64,000 nt of DNA, from NCBI RefSeq assembly GCF_051401765.1, contig NW_027480423.1, positions 6,324,001 to 6,388,000 on the forward strand, in the 5' to 3' direction. Within the stretch, counting starts at the first letter, position 1, and each line of letters begins with the position of its first letter. Below, piece after piece: positions 50,575 through 62,642 of the stretch. Below the pieces are notes generated by a model that was given only the letters and a program-made list of their open reading frames with translations, searched no databases and was not told where the DNA came from. The position numbers and the translations under genes are program-made. Source of the DNA: Calliopsis andreniformis. Its lineage: Eukaryota > Arthropoda > Insecta > Hymenoptera > Andrenidae.

Positions 50575-52308
50575 TTCGTTTTATACAATGGAAAAACTGT
50601 TCTATTTATTTTGTATTTAATGCTTCGGGCGTTGACTTCTAAGGCCCTAACTGTTTGATCTGGTGGAGCAACGCCCTAGTGTGAAGCCCAGATTGCCCGG
50701 AACGTTGAAATGACCATAACTTTCACTCTGGTTGCTAATATTCGTTTTACACGATGGAAAAACTGTTATATTTATATTGCATTTTATTCTTATGGCGTTG
50801 AATTCTAAGTCCCTAGCTATTCGATCTGGTCGAGCAACGCCCTAGAGTGAATCCTAGGTTACCCGGAACGTAGAAATGACCAGTACTTTCACACTGTTTG
50901 CAGTTATTCCTGTTATACGATGGAAAAACTGTTGCATCTTTATTGTATTTTATGCTTCTGGCGTTGACTTCTAAGGCCCTAACTATTCAATCTGTTGGAG
51001 CGATGCCCTAGGGTGAAGCCTAGGTTGCGCGGAAAATATAAATGACCATAAGTTTCATACTGGTTGCAATTGTTCGTTTTATACGACGGAAAAACTGTTG
51101 TATTTATATTGTATTTTATGCTTCTGGCGTTCACTTCTTAGGCCCGAACTATTCGATCTGGTGGAACAACGGCCGAGGGTGAAGCCTAGGTTGCCCGGAA
51201 CGTAGAAATGACCATAACTTTTACACTGGTAGCAATTATTCGTTTTATACAATGGAAAAACTGTTCTACTTATTTGTATTTAATGCTTCGGGCGTTAGCT
51301 TCTAAGGCCCTAACTGTTTGATCTGGTGGAGCAACGCCCTAGAGTGAAGCCTAGGTTGCCCGGAACGTAGAAGTGACCATAACTTTCACACTGGTTGCTA
51401 TTATTCGTTTTATACGATGGAAAAACTGTTATATTTATTTTGTATTTTATGCTTCGGGCGTTCACTTCTTAGGCCCTAACTGTTCGATCTGGTGGAACAA
51501 CGGACTAGGGTGAAGCCTAGGTTGCCCGAGACGTAGAAATGACCATAACTTTTACACTGGTAGCAATGATTCGTTTTATACAATGGAAAAACTGTTCTAT
51601 TTATTTTGTATTTAATGCTTCGGGCGTTGACTTCTAAGGCCCTAACTGTTTGATCTGGTGGAGCACCGCCCTAGAGTGAAGCCTAGGCCGCTCGGAACGT
51701 AGTAATGACGTTAACTTTCATAGTGGTTGCAATTATTCGTTTTATACGATGGAAAAACTGTTGTATTTATATTGTATTTTATGCATCTGGCGTTGACTTC
51801 TAAGGCACTAACTATTCGATCTAGTGGATCAATGCCCTGGAGTGAAGCCTAGGTTGCCCGGTACGTAGAAATGACCGTCACTCTCAAACTGGTTGCAATT
51901 ATTCCTGTTATATGATGGAAAAACTGTTGTATTTTTATTGCATTTTATGCTTCGGGCATTGACTTCTAAGGCCCTAACTATTCAATCTGTTGGAGCAATG
52001 CCCTAGGGTGAAGCCTAGGTTGCGCGGAAAATATAAATGACCATAAGTTTCATACTGGTTGCAATTATTCGTTTTATACGATGGAAAAACTGTTGTATTT
52101 ATATTGTATTTTATGCTTCTGGCGTTCACTTCTTAGGCCCGAACTAGTCGATCTGGTGGAACAACGGCCGAGCGTGAAGCCTAGGTTGCCCGGAACGTAG
52201 AAATGACCATAACTTTTACACTGGTAGCAATTATTCGTTTTATACAATGGAAAAACTGTTCTACTTATTTGTATTTAATGCTTCGGGCGTTGGCTTCTAA
52301 GGCCCTAA
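50575..52308. repeat. 1.73-kb block, left copy (pair with 53228-54961)
   Basis: Offset is 2653 bp at both 50641 and 51661, so no net indel occurs in between. Shared marks include TGTGAAGCCCAGATTG, TTTTACACGATGG or its equivalent, GGTCGAGC, the CGATGCCC variant, ATACGACGG and AACGGACTAGGG. Identity stops abruptly at 52308 and 54961: CCTAACTATACG here against CCTAACTGTTTG there. Confidence 0.9.
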
Positions 52309-53220
52309 CTATACGATCTGGTGGAGCAACGCCCTAGAGTGAAGCCTACGTTGCCTGGAACGTAGAAATGTCCATAACTTTCACACTGGTTGCTATCATT
52401 CGTTTTATTTGATGGAAAAACTGTTGTATTTATATTGTATTTTATGCTCCTGGCGTTCACATCTTAGGCCCTAACTGTTTGATCTGGTGGAACAACGGCC
52501 TAGGGTGAAGCCTAGGTTGCCCGAGACGTAGAAATGACCATAACTTTTACACAGGTAGCAATTATTCGTTTTATACAATGGAAAAACTGTTCTATTTATT
52601 TTGTATTTAATGCTACGGGCGTTGACTTCTAAGGCCCTAACTGTTTGATCTGGTGGAGCACCGCCCTAGAGTGATGCCTAGGCCGCTCGGAACGTAGAAA
52701 TGACCATAACTTTCACACTGGTTTCTATTATTCGCTTTATACGATGGAAAAACTGTTATATATATATTGTATTTTATGCTTCTGGCGTTGACTTCTTAGG
52801 CCCGAACTATTCGATCTGGTGCAACAACGCCCTAGAGTGAAGCCTAGGTTGCCTGGAACGTAGAAATGACCATCACTTTCACACGGGTTGCAATTATTCC
52901 TGTTATAGGATGGAAAGACTGTTGTATTTTTATTGTATTTTATACATCAGGTGTTGACTTCTGTGGCCGTAGCTATTCGATGTGGCGGTAGAACGCCATG
53001 GAGTGAAGCCTAGGTTGCCCGGAAAGTAGAAATGACCATAAGTTTCATACTGGTTGCAATTATTCGTTTTATACGATGGAAAAACTGTTGTATTTATTTG
53101 CATTTTATGCTTCTGGCGTTCACTTCTTAGGCCCTAACTATTCGATCTGGTGGAACAACGCCCTAGGGTGAAGCCTAGGTTGCCCGGAACGTGGAAAAGA
53201 CCATAACTTTTACACTGGTA
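52309..53220. repeat. 0.91-kb block, left copy (pair with 55791-56702)
   Basis: Offset 3482 bp (21 monomers less 4). Shared marks include CCTACGTTGCC, AAATGTCC, TTTTATTTGATGG, TTCACATCTTAGG, ACACAGGTAGC, ATTCGCTTTATACG and TACATCAGGTGTTG. It begins at the very point where the preceding block stops matching its own partner, making 52308/52309 a recombination junction. Confidence 0.88.
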
Positions 53221-53227
53221 GCAATTA

Positions 53228-54961
53228 TTCGTTTTATACAATGGAAAAACTGTTCTATTTATTTTGTATTTAATGCTTCGGGCGTTGACTTCTAAGGCCC
53301 TAACTGTTTGATCTGGTGGAGCAACGCCCTAGTGTGAAGCCCAGATTGCCCGGAACGTTGAAATGACCATAACTTTCACTCTGGTTGCTAATATTCGTTT
53401 TACACGATGGAAAAACTGTTATATTTATATTGCATTTTATTCTTATGGCGTTGAATTCTAAGTCCCTAGCTATTCGATCTGGTCGAGCAACGCCCTAGAG
53501 TGAATCCTAGGTTACCCGGAACGTAGAAATGACCAGTACTTTCACACTGTTTGCAGTTATTCCTGTTACACGATGGAAAAACTGTTGCATCTTTATTGTA
53601 TTTTATGCTTCTGGCGTTGACTTCTAAGGCCCTAACTATTCAATCTGTTGGACCGATGCCCTAGGGTGAAGCCTAGGTTGCGCGGAAAATATAAATGACC
53701 ATAAGTTTCATACTGGTTGCAATTGTTCGTTTTATACGACGGAAAAACTGTTGTATTTATATTGTATTTTATGCTTCTGGCGTTCACTTCTTAGGCCCGA
53801 ACTATTCGATCTGGTGGAACAACGGCCGAGGGTGAAGCCTAGGTTGCCCGGAACGTAGAAATGACCATAACTTTTACACTGGTAGCAATTATTCGTTTTA
53901 TACAATGGAAAAACTGTTCTACTTATTTGTATTTAATGCTTCGGGCGTTAGCTTCTAAGGCCCTAACTGTTTGATCTGGTGGAGCAACGCCCTAGAGTGA
54001 AGTCTAGGTTGCCCGGAACGTAGAAGTGACCATAACTTTCACACTGGTTGCTATTATTCGTTTTATACGATGGAAAAACTGTTATATTTATTTTGTATTT
54101 TATGCTTCGGGCGTTCACTTCTTAGGCCCTAACTGTTCGATCTGGTGGAACAACGGACTAGGGTGAAGCCTAGGTTGCCCGAGACGTAGAAATGACCATA
54201 ACTTTTACACTGGCAGCAATTATTCGTTTTATACAATGGAAAAACTGTTCTATTTATTTTGTATTTAATGCTTCGGGCGTTGACTTCTAAGGCCCTAACT
54301 GTTTGATCTGGTGGAGCACCGCCCTAGAGTGAAGCCTAGGCCGCTCGGAACGTAGTAATGACGTTAACTTTCATAGTGGTTGCAATTATTCGTTTTATAC
54401 GATGGAAAAACTGTTGTATTTATATTGTATTTTATGCATCTGGCGTTGACTTCTAAGGCACTAACTATTCGATCTAGTGGATCAATGCCCTAGAGTGAAG
54501 CCTAGGTTGCCCGGTACGTAGAAATGACCGTCACTCTCAAACTGGTTGCAATTATGCCTGTTATATGATGGAAAAACTGTTGTATTTTTATTGCATTTTA
54601 TGCTTCGGGCATTGACTTCTAAGGCCCTAACTACTCAATCTGTTGGAGCAATGCCCTAGGGTGAAGCCTAGGTTGCGCGGAAAATATAAATGACCATAAG
54701 TTTCATACTGGTTGCAATTATTCGTTTTATACGATGGAAAAACTGTTGTATTTATATTGTATTTTATGCTTCTGGCGTTCACTTCTTAGGCCCGAACTAG
54801 TCGATCTGGTGGAACAACGGCCGAACGTGAAGCCTAGGTTGCCCGGAACGTAGAAATGACCATAACTTTTACACTGGTAGCAATTATTCGTTTTATACAA
54901 TGGAAAAACTGTTCTACTTATTTGTATTTAATGCTTCGGGCGTTGGCTTCTAAGGCCCTAA
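53228..54961. repeat. 1.73-kb block, right copy
   Basis: Partner of 50575-52308 at offset 2653. Small private changes are visible, such as GACCGATGCC near 53651, AAGTCTAGG near 54001, CTACTCAATC near 54632 and GCCGAACG near 54820. Confidence 0.9.
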
Positions 54962-55790
54962 CTGTTTGATCTGGTGGAGCAACGCCCTAGAGTGAAGCCT
55001 AGGTTGCCCGGAACGTAGAAGTGACCATAACTTTCACACGGGTTGCTATTATTTGTTTTATACGATGGAAAAACTGTTATATTTATTTTGTATTTTATGC
55101 TTCGGGCGTTGACTTCTAAGGCCCTAACTGTTTGATGTGGTGGAGCAGCGCCCTAGAGTGAAGCCTAGGTTGCCCGGCACGTAGAAATGACCATAACTTT
55201 CACACTGGTTGCTATTATTCGTTATATACGATGGAAAAACTGTTATATTTATACTGTATTTTATGCTTCTCTCGTTGACTTCTGAGGCCGTAGCTATTCG
55301 ATGTGGTGGAACAACGCCCTAGGGTGAATCCTAGGTTGCCCGGAACGTAGAAATGAACATAACTTTCACACCGGTTGCAATTATTCGTTTTATACGATGG
55401 ATAAGCTGTTGTATTTATATCGTATTTTATGCTTCTGGCGTTGAGTTCTTAGGCCGTAACTATTCCATCTGGTGGAACAACGCACTAGGGTAAAGCGTAG
55501 GTTGCCCGAAAGTAGAAATGACCATAACTTTCACACAGGTAGCAATTATTCGTTTTATACGATGGAAAAACTGTACCATTTATTTTGTATTTTATGCTTC
55601 GGGCGTTGACTTCTAAGACCCTAACTATTCGATCTGGTGGAGCAACGCCCTAGAGTGAAGCCTAGGTTGCGCGGAACGTAGAAATGACCATAACTTTCAC
55701 ACTGGTAGCAATTATACGTTTTATACGATGGACAAACTGTTTTATTTATTTTGTATTTTATGCTTCGGGCGTCGACATCTAAGGCCCTAA

Positions 55791-56702
55791 CTATACGATC
55801 TGGTGGAGCAACGCCCTAGAGTGAAGCCTACGTTGCCCGGAACGTAGAAATGTCCATAACTTTCACACTGGTTGCTATCATTCGTTTTATTTGATGGAAA
55901 AACTGTTGTATTTATATTGTATTTTATGCTTCTGGCGTTCACATCTTAGGCCCTAACTGTTTGATCTGGTGGAACAACGGCCTAGGGTGAAGCCTAGGTT
56001 GCCCGAGACGTAGAAATGACCATAACTTTTACACAGGTAGCAATTATTCGTTTTATACAATGGAAAAACTGTTCTATTTATTTTGTATTTAATGCTACGG
56101 GCGTTGACTTCTAAGGCCCTAACTGTTTGATCTGGTGGAGCACCGCCCTAGAGTGATGCCTAGGCCGCTCGGAACGTAGAAATGACCATAACTTTCACAC
56201 TGGTTTCTATTATTCGCTTTATACGATGGAAAAACTGTTATATATATATTGTATTTTATGCTTCTGGCGTTGACTTCTTAGGCCCGAACTATTCGATCTG
56301 GTGCAACAACGCCCTAGAGTGAAGCCTAGGTTGCCTGGAACGTAGAAATGACCATCACTTTCACACGGGTTGCAATTATTCCTGTTATAGGATGGAAAGA
56401 CTGTTGTATTTTTATTGTATTTTATACATCAGGTGTTGACTTCTGTGGCCGTAGCTATTCGATGTGGTGGTAGAACGCCATGGAGTGAAGCCTAGGTTGC
56501 CCGGAAAGTAGAAATGACCATAAGTTTCATACTGGTTGCAATTATTCGTTTTATACGATGGAAAAACTGTTGTATTTATTTGCGTTTTATGCTTCTGGCG
56601 TTCACTTCTTAGGCCCTAACTATTCGATCTGGTGGAACAACGCCCTAGGGTGAAGCCTAGGTTGCCCGGAACGTGGAAAAGACCATAACTTGTACACTGG
56701 TA
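55791..56702. repeat. 0.91-kb block, right copy
   Basis: Partner of 52309-53220 at offset 3482. Private changes include TTGTACACTGG near 56690 and TTGCGTTTTATGC near 56580. Upstream it continues in register with 47880-48500 at offset about 7298. Confidence 0.87.
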
Positions 56703-57000
56703 GCATTTATTCGTTTTATACAATGGAAAAACTGTTCTATTTATTTTGTATTTTATGCTTCGGGCGTTGACATCTAAGGCCCTAACTATACGATCTGGTG
56801 GAGCAACGCCCTAGAGTGAAGCCTACGTTGCCCGGAACGTAGAAATGACCATAACTTTCAAACTGGTTGCTATCATTCGTTTTATGTGATGGAAAAGCTG
56901 TTGTATTTATACTGTATTTTATGCTTCTGGCGTTCACTTCTTAGGCCCTAACTGTTCGATCTGGTGGAACATCGGGCTAGGGTGAAGCCTAGGTTGCCCG

Positions 57001-58440
57001 GAACGTAGAAGTGACCATAACTTTCACACTGGTTGCTATTATTCGTTTTATACGATGGAAAAACTGTTATATTTATTTTGTATTTTATGCTTCGGGCGTT
57101 GACTTCTAAGGCCCTAACTGTTTGATGTGGTGGAGCAACGCCCTAGAGTGAAGCCTAGGTTGCCCGGCACGTAGAAATGACCATAACTTTCAGACTGGTT
57201 GCTATTATTCGTTATATAAGATGGAAAAACTGTTATATTTATATCGTATTTTATGCTTCTGGCGTTGACTTCTGAGGCCGTAACTATTCCATCTGGTGGA
57301 ACAACGCCCTAGGGTAAAGCGTAGGTTGCCCGGAAAGTAGAAATGACCATAACTTTCACACTGGTAGCAATTATTCGTTTTATACGATGGAAAAACTGTT
57401 CCATTTATTTTCTATTTTATGCTTCGGGCGTTGACTTCTAAGACCCTAACTATTCGATCTGGTGGAGCAACGACCTAGAGTGAAGCCTAGGTTGCCCGGA
57501 ACGTCGTAATGACCATCACTTTCAAACTGGTTGCAATTAATCCTGTTATACGATGGAAAAACTGTTGTATTTTTGTTGCCTTTTATGCTTCGGGCGTTGA
57601 CTTCTAAGGCCCTAACTATTCAATCTGTTGGAGCAACGCCCTAGGGTGAAGCCTAGGTTGCCCGGAACGTAGGAAAGACCATAACTTTTACAGTGGTAGC
57701 AATTATTCGTTTTATACGATGGAAAAACTGTTATACTTATATTGCATTTTATTCTTATGGCGTTGAATTCTAAGTCCCTAGCTATCCGATCTGGTGGAGC
57801 AACGCCCTAGAGTGAAACCTAGGTTACCCGGAACGTAGAAATGACCAGTACTTTCACACTGTTTTGAGTTATTCCTGTCATACGATGGAAAAACTGTTGC
57901 ATCTTTATTGTATTTTATGCTTCTGGCGTTGACCTCTAAGGCCCTAACTATTCGATCAGGTGGAGCAACGCTCTAGAGTGAAGACTAGGTTGCTCGAAAT
58001 GTAGAAATGACCATAACTTTCACACTGGTTGCAATTATTCATTTTACACGACGGAAAAACTGTTGGACTTATATTGTATTTTATTCTTATGGCGTTGAAT
58101 TCTAATTCCCTAGCAATTCGATCTGGTGGAGCAACGCCCTAGAGTGACACCTAGGTTACCCGGAACGTAGAAATGAGCATTCATTTCACATTGGTAGGAA
58201 TTATTCGTTTTATACGTTGGAAAAACTGTTTTATTTATTTTGCATTTTATGCTTCGGGCGTTGACTGCTAAGGCCCTAACTATTCCATCTGGTGGGACAA
58301 CGGCCTAGGGTGAAGCCTAGGTTGCCCGTGACGTAGAAATGACCATAACTTTTACAATGGTTGCTATTATTCGTTTTATACGATGGAAAAGCTGTTATAT
58401 TTATATTGTATTTTATGCTTCTGGCGTTGACTTCTTAGGC
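57001..58440. repeat. Satellite stretch, mixed monomer types
   Basis: No gene. 57001-57660 resembles 37740-38600 with pieces missing (GGTAAAGCG and CTAAGACCC monomers). 57680-58160 carries the TTCTTATGGCG, then GACCAGTAC, then GTTGGACTTATATTG types shared with 61720-62120. Confidence 0.78.
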
Positions 58441-58880
58441 CCTAACTATTCGATCTGGTGGAACAACACCCTAGAGTGAAGCCTAGGTTGCCTGGAACGT
58501 AGAAATGACCATCACTTTCACACGGGTTGCAATTATTCCTGTTATAGGATGGAAAGACTGTTGTATTTTTATTGGATTTTATGCTTCACGCGTTGACTTC
58601 TGAGGCCGTAGCTATTCGATGTGGTGGATGAACGCCATAGAGTGAAGCCTAGGTTGCCCGGAACGTAGAAATGTCCATATGTTTCACACTGTTTGCAATT
58701 ATTCATTTTATACGATGGCAATGCTGTTGTATATTTATTGCATTTTATGCTTCGGGCATTGACTTCTAAGGACCTAACTATTCAATCTGTTGGAGCAACG
58801 CCATTGGGTGAAGCCTAGGTTGCCCGGAACGTAGAAATGACCATAACTTTCACACTGGCTGCAATTATCCGTTTTATACG
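58441..58880. repeat. 0.44-kb block repeated at 60601-61040
   Basis: Offset 2160 bp (13 monomers plus 2). Both copies carry the GGGTTGC, TATAGGATGG, GGATGAACGCC or GTTGATGAACGCC, TGGCAATGC and CCATTGGGTG series. The same series is at about 8170-8600. Confidence 0.86.
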
Positions 58881-60600
58881 ATGGAAAAGCTGTTGTATTT
58901 ATATCGTATTTTATGCTGCTGGCGTTGACTTCTTAGGCCCTAACTATTCCATCTGGTGGAACAACGCCCTAGGGTGAAGCGTAGGTTGCCCGGAAAGTAG
59001 AAATGACCATAACTTTCACACTGGTAGCAATTATTCGTTTTATACGATGGAAAAACTGTTCTATTTATTTTGCATTTAATGCTTCGGGCGTTGACTTCTA
59101 AGGCCCTAACTATTCGATCAGGTGGAGCAACGCCCTAGAGTGAAGCCTAGGTTGCCCGGTACGACGAAATGACCATCACTTTCAAACTGGTTGCAATTAT
59201 TCGTCTTATACGATGGAAAAGCTGTTGTATTTATATCGTATTTTATGCTTCTGGCGTTGACTTCTTAGGCCCTAACTATTCCATCTGGTGGAACAACGCC
59301 ATAGGGTGAAGCCTAGGTTGCCCGGAAAGTAGAAATAACCATAACTTTCACACTGGTAGCAATTATTCGTTTTATACGATGGAAAAACTGTTCTATTTAT
59401 TTTATATTTTATGCTTCTGGCGTTGACTTCTAAGGCCCTAGCTATTCGATTTGGTGGAGCAACGCCCTAGAGTGGAACCTAGGTTGCCCGGTACGTAGAA
59501 ATGACCATTACTTTCACACTGTTTGCAAATATACATTATATACGATGGAAAGTCTGTTGTATTTATGTTGAATTTTATGCTCCTGGCGTTGACTTCTTAG
59601 GCCCTAACTATTTGATCTGGTGGAGCACCGCCCTAGCGTGAAGCCTAGGTTGCCCGGAACGTAGAAATGACCATTCATTTCACACTGGCAGCAATTATTC
59701 GTTTTATACGATGGAAAAACTGTTTTATTTATTTTGTATTTTATGCTTCGGGCGTTGACTTCTAAGGCCCTAGCTATTCGATCTGGTGGAGCAACGCCCT
59801 AGAGTGAAGCCTAGGTTGCGCGGAACGTAGAAATGACCATAACTTTCACACTGGTAGCAATTATTCGTTTTATACGATGGAAGAACTGTTTCATTTATTT
59901 TGTATTTTATGCTTCGGGCGTTCACTTCTTAGGCCCTAACTATTCGATCTGGTGGAACAACGCCCTAGGGTGAAGCATAGGTTGCCCGGAACGTAGAAAA
60001 GACCATAACTTTTACACTGGTAGCATTTATTCGTTTTATACAATGGAAAAACCGTTCTATTTATTTTGTATTTTATGCTTCGGGGGTTGACTTCTAAGGC
60101 CCTAACTGTTTTGCTCTGGTGGAGCAACGCCCTGGAGTGAAGCCTAGGTTGCCCGGAACCTAGAAATGACCATAAGTTTCACACTGGTTGCTATTATTCG
60201 TTTTATACGATGGAAAAGCTGTTGTATTTATATCGTACCTTATGCTTCTGGCGTTGACTTCTATGGCCATCAACTATTCGATCTGGTGGAGCAACGCCCT
60301 AGAGTGAAGCCTAGGTTGCCCGGAACGTACAAATGACCATTACTTTCACACTGTTTGCAATTATTCGTTTTATACAATGGAAAAACCGTTCTATTTATTT
60401 TGTATTTTATGCTTCTGGCGTTGACATCTAAGGCCCTAACTGTTTGATCTGGTGCAGCAACGCCCTAGAGTGAAGCCTAGGTTGCCCGGAACGTAGAAAT
60501 GACCATAACTTTCACACTGGCTGCTATTATTCGTTTTCTACGATGGAAAAACTGTTATATTTATATTGTATTGTATGCTTCTGGCGTTAACTTCTTAGGC
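58881..60600. repeat. Late copy of the 6800-type block
   Basis: The GGTACGACG mark is at 59159, and the monomer order to about 59900 follows that of 6960-7810 (TCGTCTTATACG, GCCATAGGG, AAATATACATTATATACG, CACCGCCCTAGCG, GTTGCGCGG). It is then joined to other types near 59920 (TTCACTTCTTAGG). No gene. Confidence 0.83.
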
Positions 60601-62310
60601 CCTAACTATTCGATCTGGTGGAACAACATCCTACAGTGAAGCCTAGGTTGCCTGGAACGTAGAAATGACCATCACTTTCACACGGGTTGCAATTATTCCT
60701 GTTATAGGATGGAAAGACTGTTGTATTTTTATTGTATTTTATGCTTCACGCGTTGACTTCTGAGGCCGTAGCTATTCGATGTGGTTGATGAACGCCATAG
60801 AGTGAAGCCTAGGTTGCCCGGAACGTAGAAATGTCCATATCTTTCACACTGTTTGCAATTATTCGTTTTATACGATGGCAATGCTGTTGTATATTTATTG
60901 CATTTTATGCTTCGGGCATTGACTTCTAAGGACCTAACTATTCAATCTGTTGGAGCAACGCCATTGGGTGAAGCCTAGGTTGCCCGGAACGTAGAAATGA
61001 CCATAACTTTCACACTGGTTGCAATTATTCGTTTTATACGATGGAAAAGCTGTTTTATTTATATCGTATTTTATGCTTCTGGCGTTGACTTCTTAGGCCC
61101 TAACTATTCCATCTGGTAGAACAACGCCATAGGGTGAAGCCTAGGTTGCCCGGAAAGTAGAAATAACCATAACTTTCACACAGGTTTCTATTATTCGTTT
61201 TATACGATGAAAAAACTGTTATATTTATATTGTATTTTATGCTTCTGGCGTTGACTTCTTAGGCCCGAACTATTCGATCTGTTGCAACAACGCCCTAGAG
61301 TGATGCCTAGGTTGCCTGGAACGTAGAAATGACCATCACTTTCACACGGGTTGCAACTATTCCTGTTATAGGATGGAAAGACTGTTGTATTTTTATTGTA
61401 TTTTATGCTTCACGCGTTGACTTCTGAGGCCCTAACTATTCGATCTGGTGGACCAACGCCCTAGGGTGAAGCCTAGGTTGCCCGGAACGTAGAAAAGACC
61501 ATAACTTTTACACTGGTAGCATTTATTCGTTTTATACAATGGAAAAACCGTTCTATTTATTTTGTATTTTATGCTTCGGGCGTTGACTTCTAAGGCCCTA
61601 ACTGTTTGATCTGGTGGAGCAACGCCCTAGTGTGAAGCCCAGATTGCCCGGAACGTTGAAATGACCATAACTTTCACTCTGGTTGCTAATATTCGTTTTA
61701 TACGATGGAAAAACTGTTATATTTATATTGCGTTTTATTCTTATGGCGTTGAATTCTAAGTCCCTAGCTATTCGATCTGGTGGAGCAACGCCCTAGAGTG
61801 AATCCTAGGTTACCCGGAACGTAGAAATGACCAGTACTTTCACACTGTTTGCAGTTATTCCTGTTATACGATGGAAAAACTGTTGCATCTTTATTGTATT
61901 TTATGCTTCTGGCGTTGACTTCTAAGGCCCTAACTATTCGATCAGGTGGAGCAACGCCCTAGAGTGAAGCCTAGGTTGCTCGAAATGTAGCAATGACCAT
62001 AACTTTCACACTGGTTGCAATTATTCATTTTATACGATGGAAAAACTGTTGGACTTATATTGTATTTTATTCTTATGGCGTTGAATTCTAATTCCCTAGC
62101 TATCCGATCTGGTGGAGCAACGCCCTAGAGTGAAACCTAGGTTACCCGGAACATAGAAATGACCAGTACTTTCATACTGTTTGCAGTTATTCCTGTTATA
62201 CGATGGAAAAACCTTTGCACCTTTATTGTATTTTATGCTTCTGGCGTTGACTTCTAAGGCCCTAGCTATTCGATTTGGTGGAGCAACGCCCTAGAGTGGA
62301 GACTAGGTTG
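60601..62310. repeat. Satellite with blocks shared with 58.4 kb and 30.3 kb
   Basis: 60601-61040 is the partner of 58441-58880. About 61490-61760 aligns with 30300-30570 at an offset of about 31190 (TGTGAAGCCCAGATTG at about 61631 and 30441). No gene. Confidence 0.82.
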
Positions 62311-62642
62311 CCCGGTACGTAGAAATGACCATTACTTTCACACTGTTTGCAAATATACATTATATACGATGGAAAGTCTGTTGTATTTATGTTGTATTTT
62401 ATGCTCCTGGCGTTGACTTCTTAGGCCCTAACTATTTGATCTGGTGGAGCACCTCCCTAGCGTGAAGCCTAGGTTGCCCGGTACGTAGAAATGACCATTA
62501 CTTTCACACTGTTTGCAAATATACATTATATACGATGGAAAGTCTGTTGTATTTATGTTGAATTTTATGCTCCTGGCGTTGACTTCTTAGGCCCTAACTA
62601 TTTGATCTGGTGGAGCACCGCCCTAGCGTGAAGCCTAGGTTG
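62311..62642. repeat. Directly doubled monomer (2 x 166 bp)
   Basis: CCCGGTACGT at 62311 recurs at 62477, and both units carry the AAATATACATTATATACG, AAAGTCTG, GCTCCTGG and CCCTAGCG variants. Differences seen are TTGTATTTTATG against TTGAATTTTATG and CACCTCCC against CACCGCCC. In the related blocks (for example 7393-7560) this monomer type occurs once. Confidence 0.88.

Larger units (their letters stand above)
45691..57000. repeat. Higher-order domain, unit about 15-16 monomers (2.5-2.65 kb)
   Basis: The marker TAGTAATGACGTTAAC occurs at 45894, 46723, 49211, 51700 and 54353. Spacings are 829 bp (5 monomers), 2488 and 2489 bp (15 monomers) and 2653 bp (16 monomers). Flanks match over 0.45-1.7 kb: 46660-47118 with 49148-49606, 49150-49770 with 51640-52260, and 50575-52308 with 53228-54961. 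Between the shared parts the order is shuffled. No gene is present. Confidence 0.87.
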
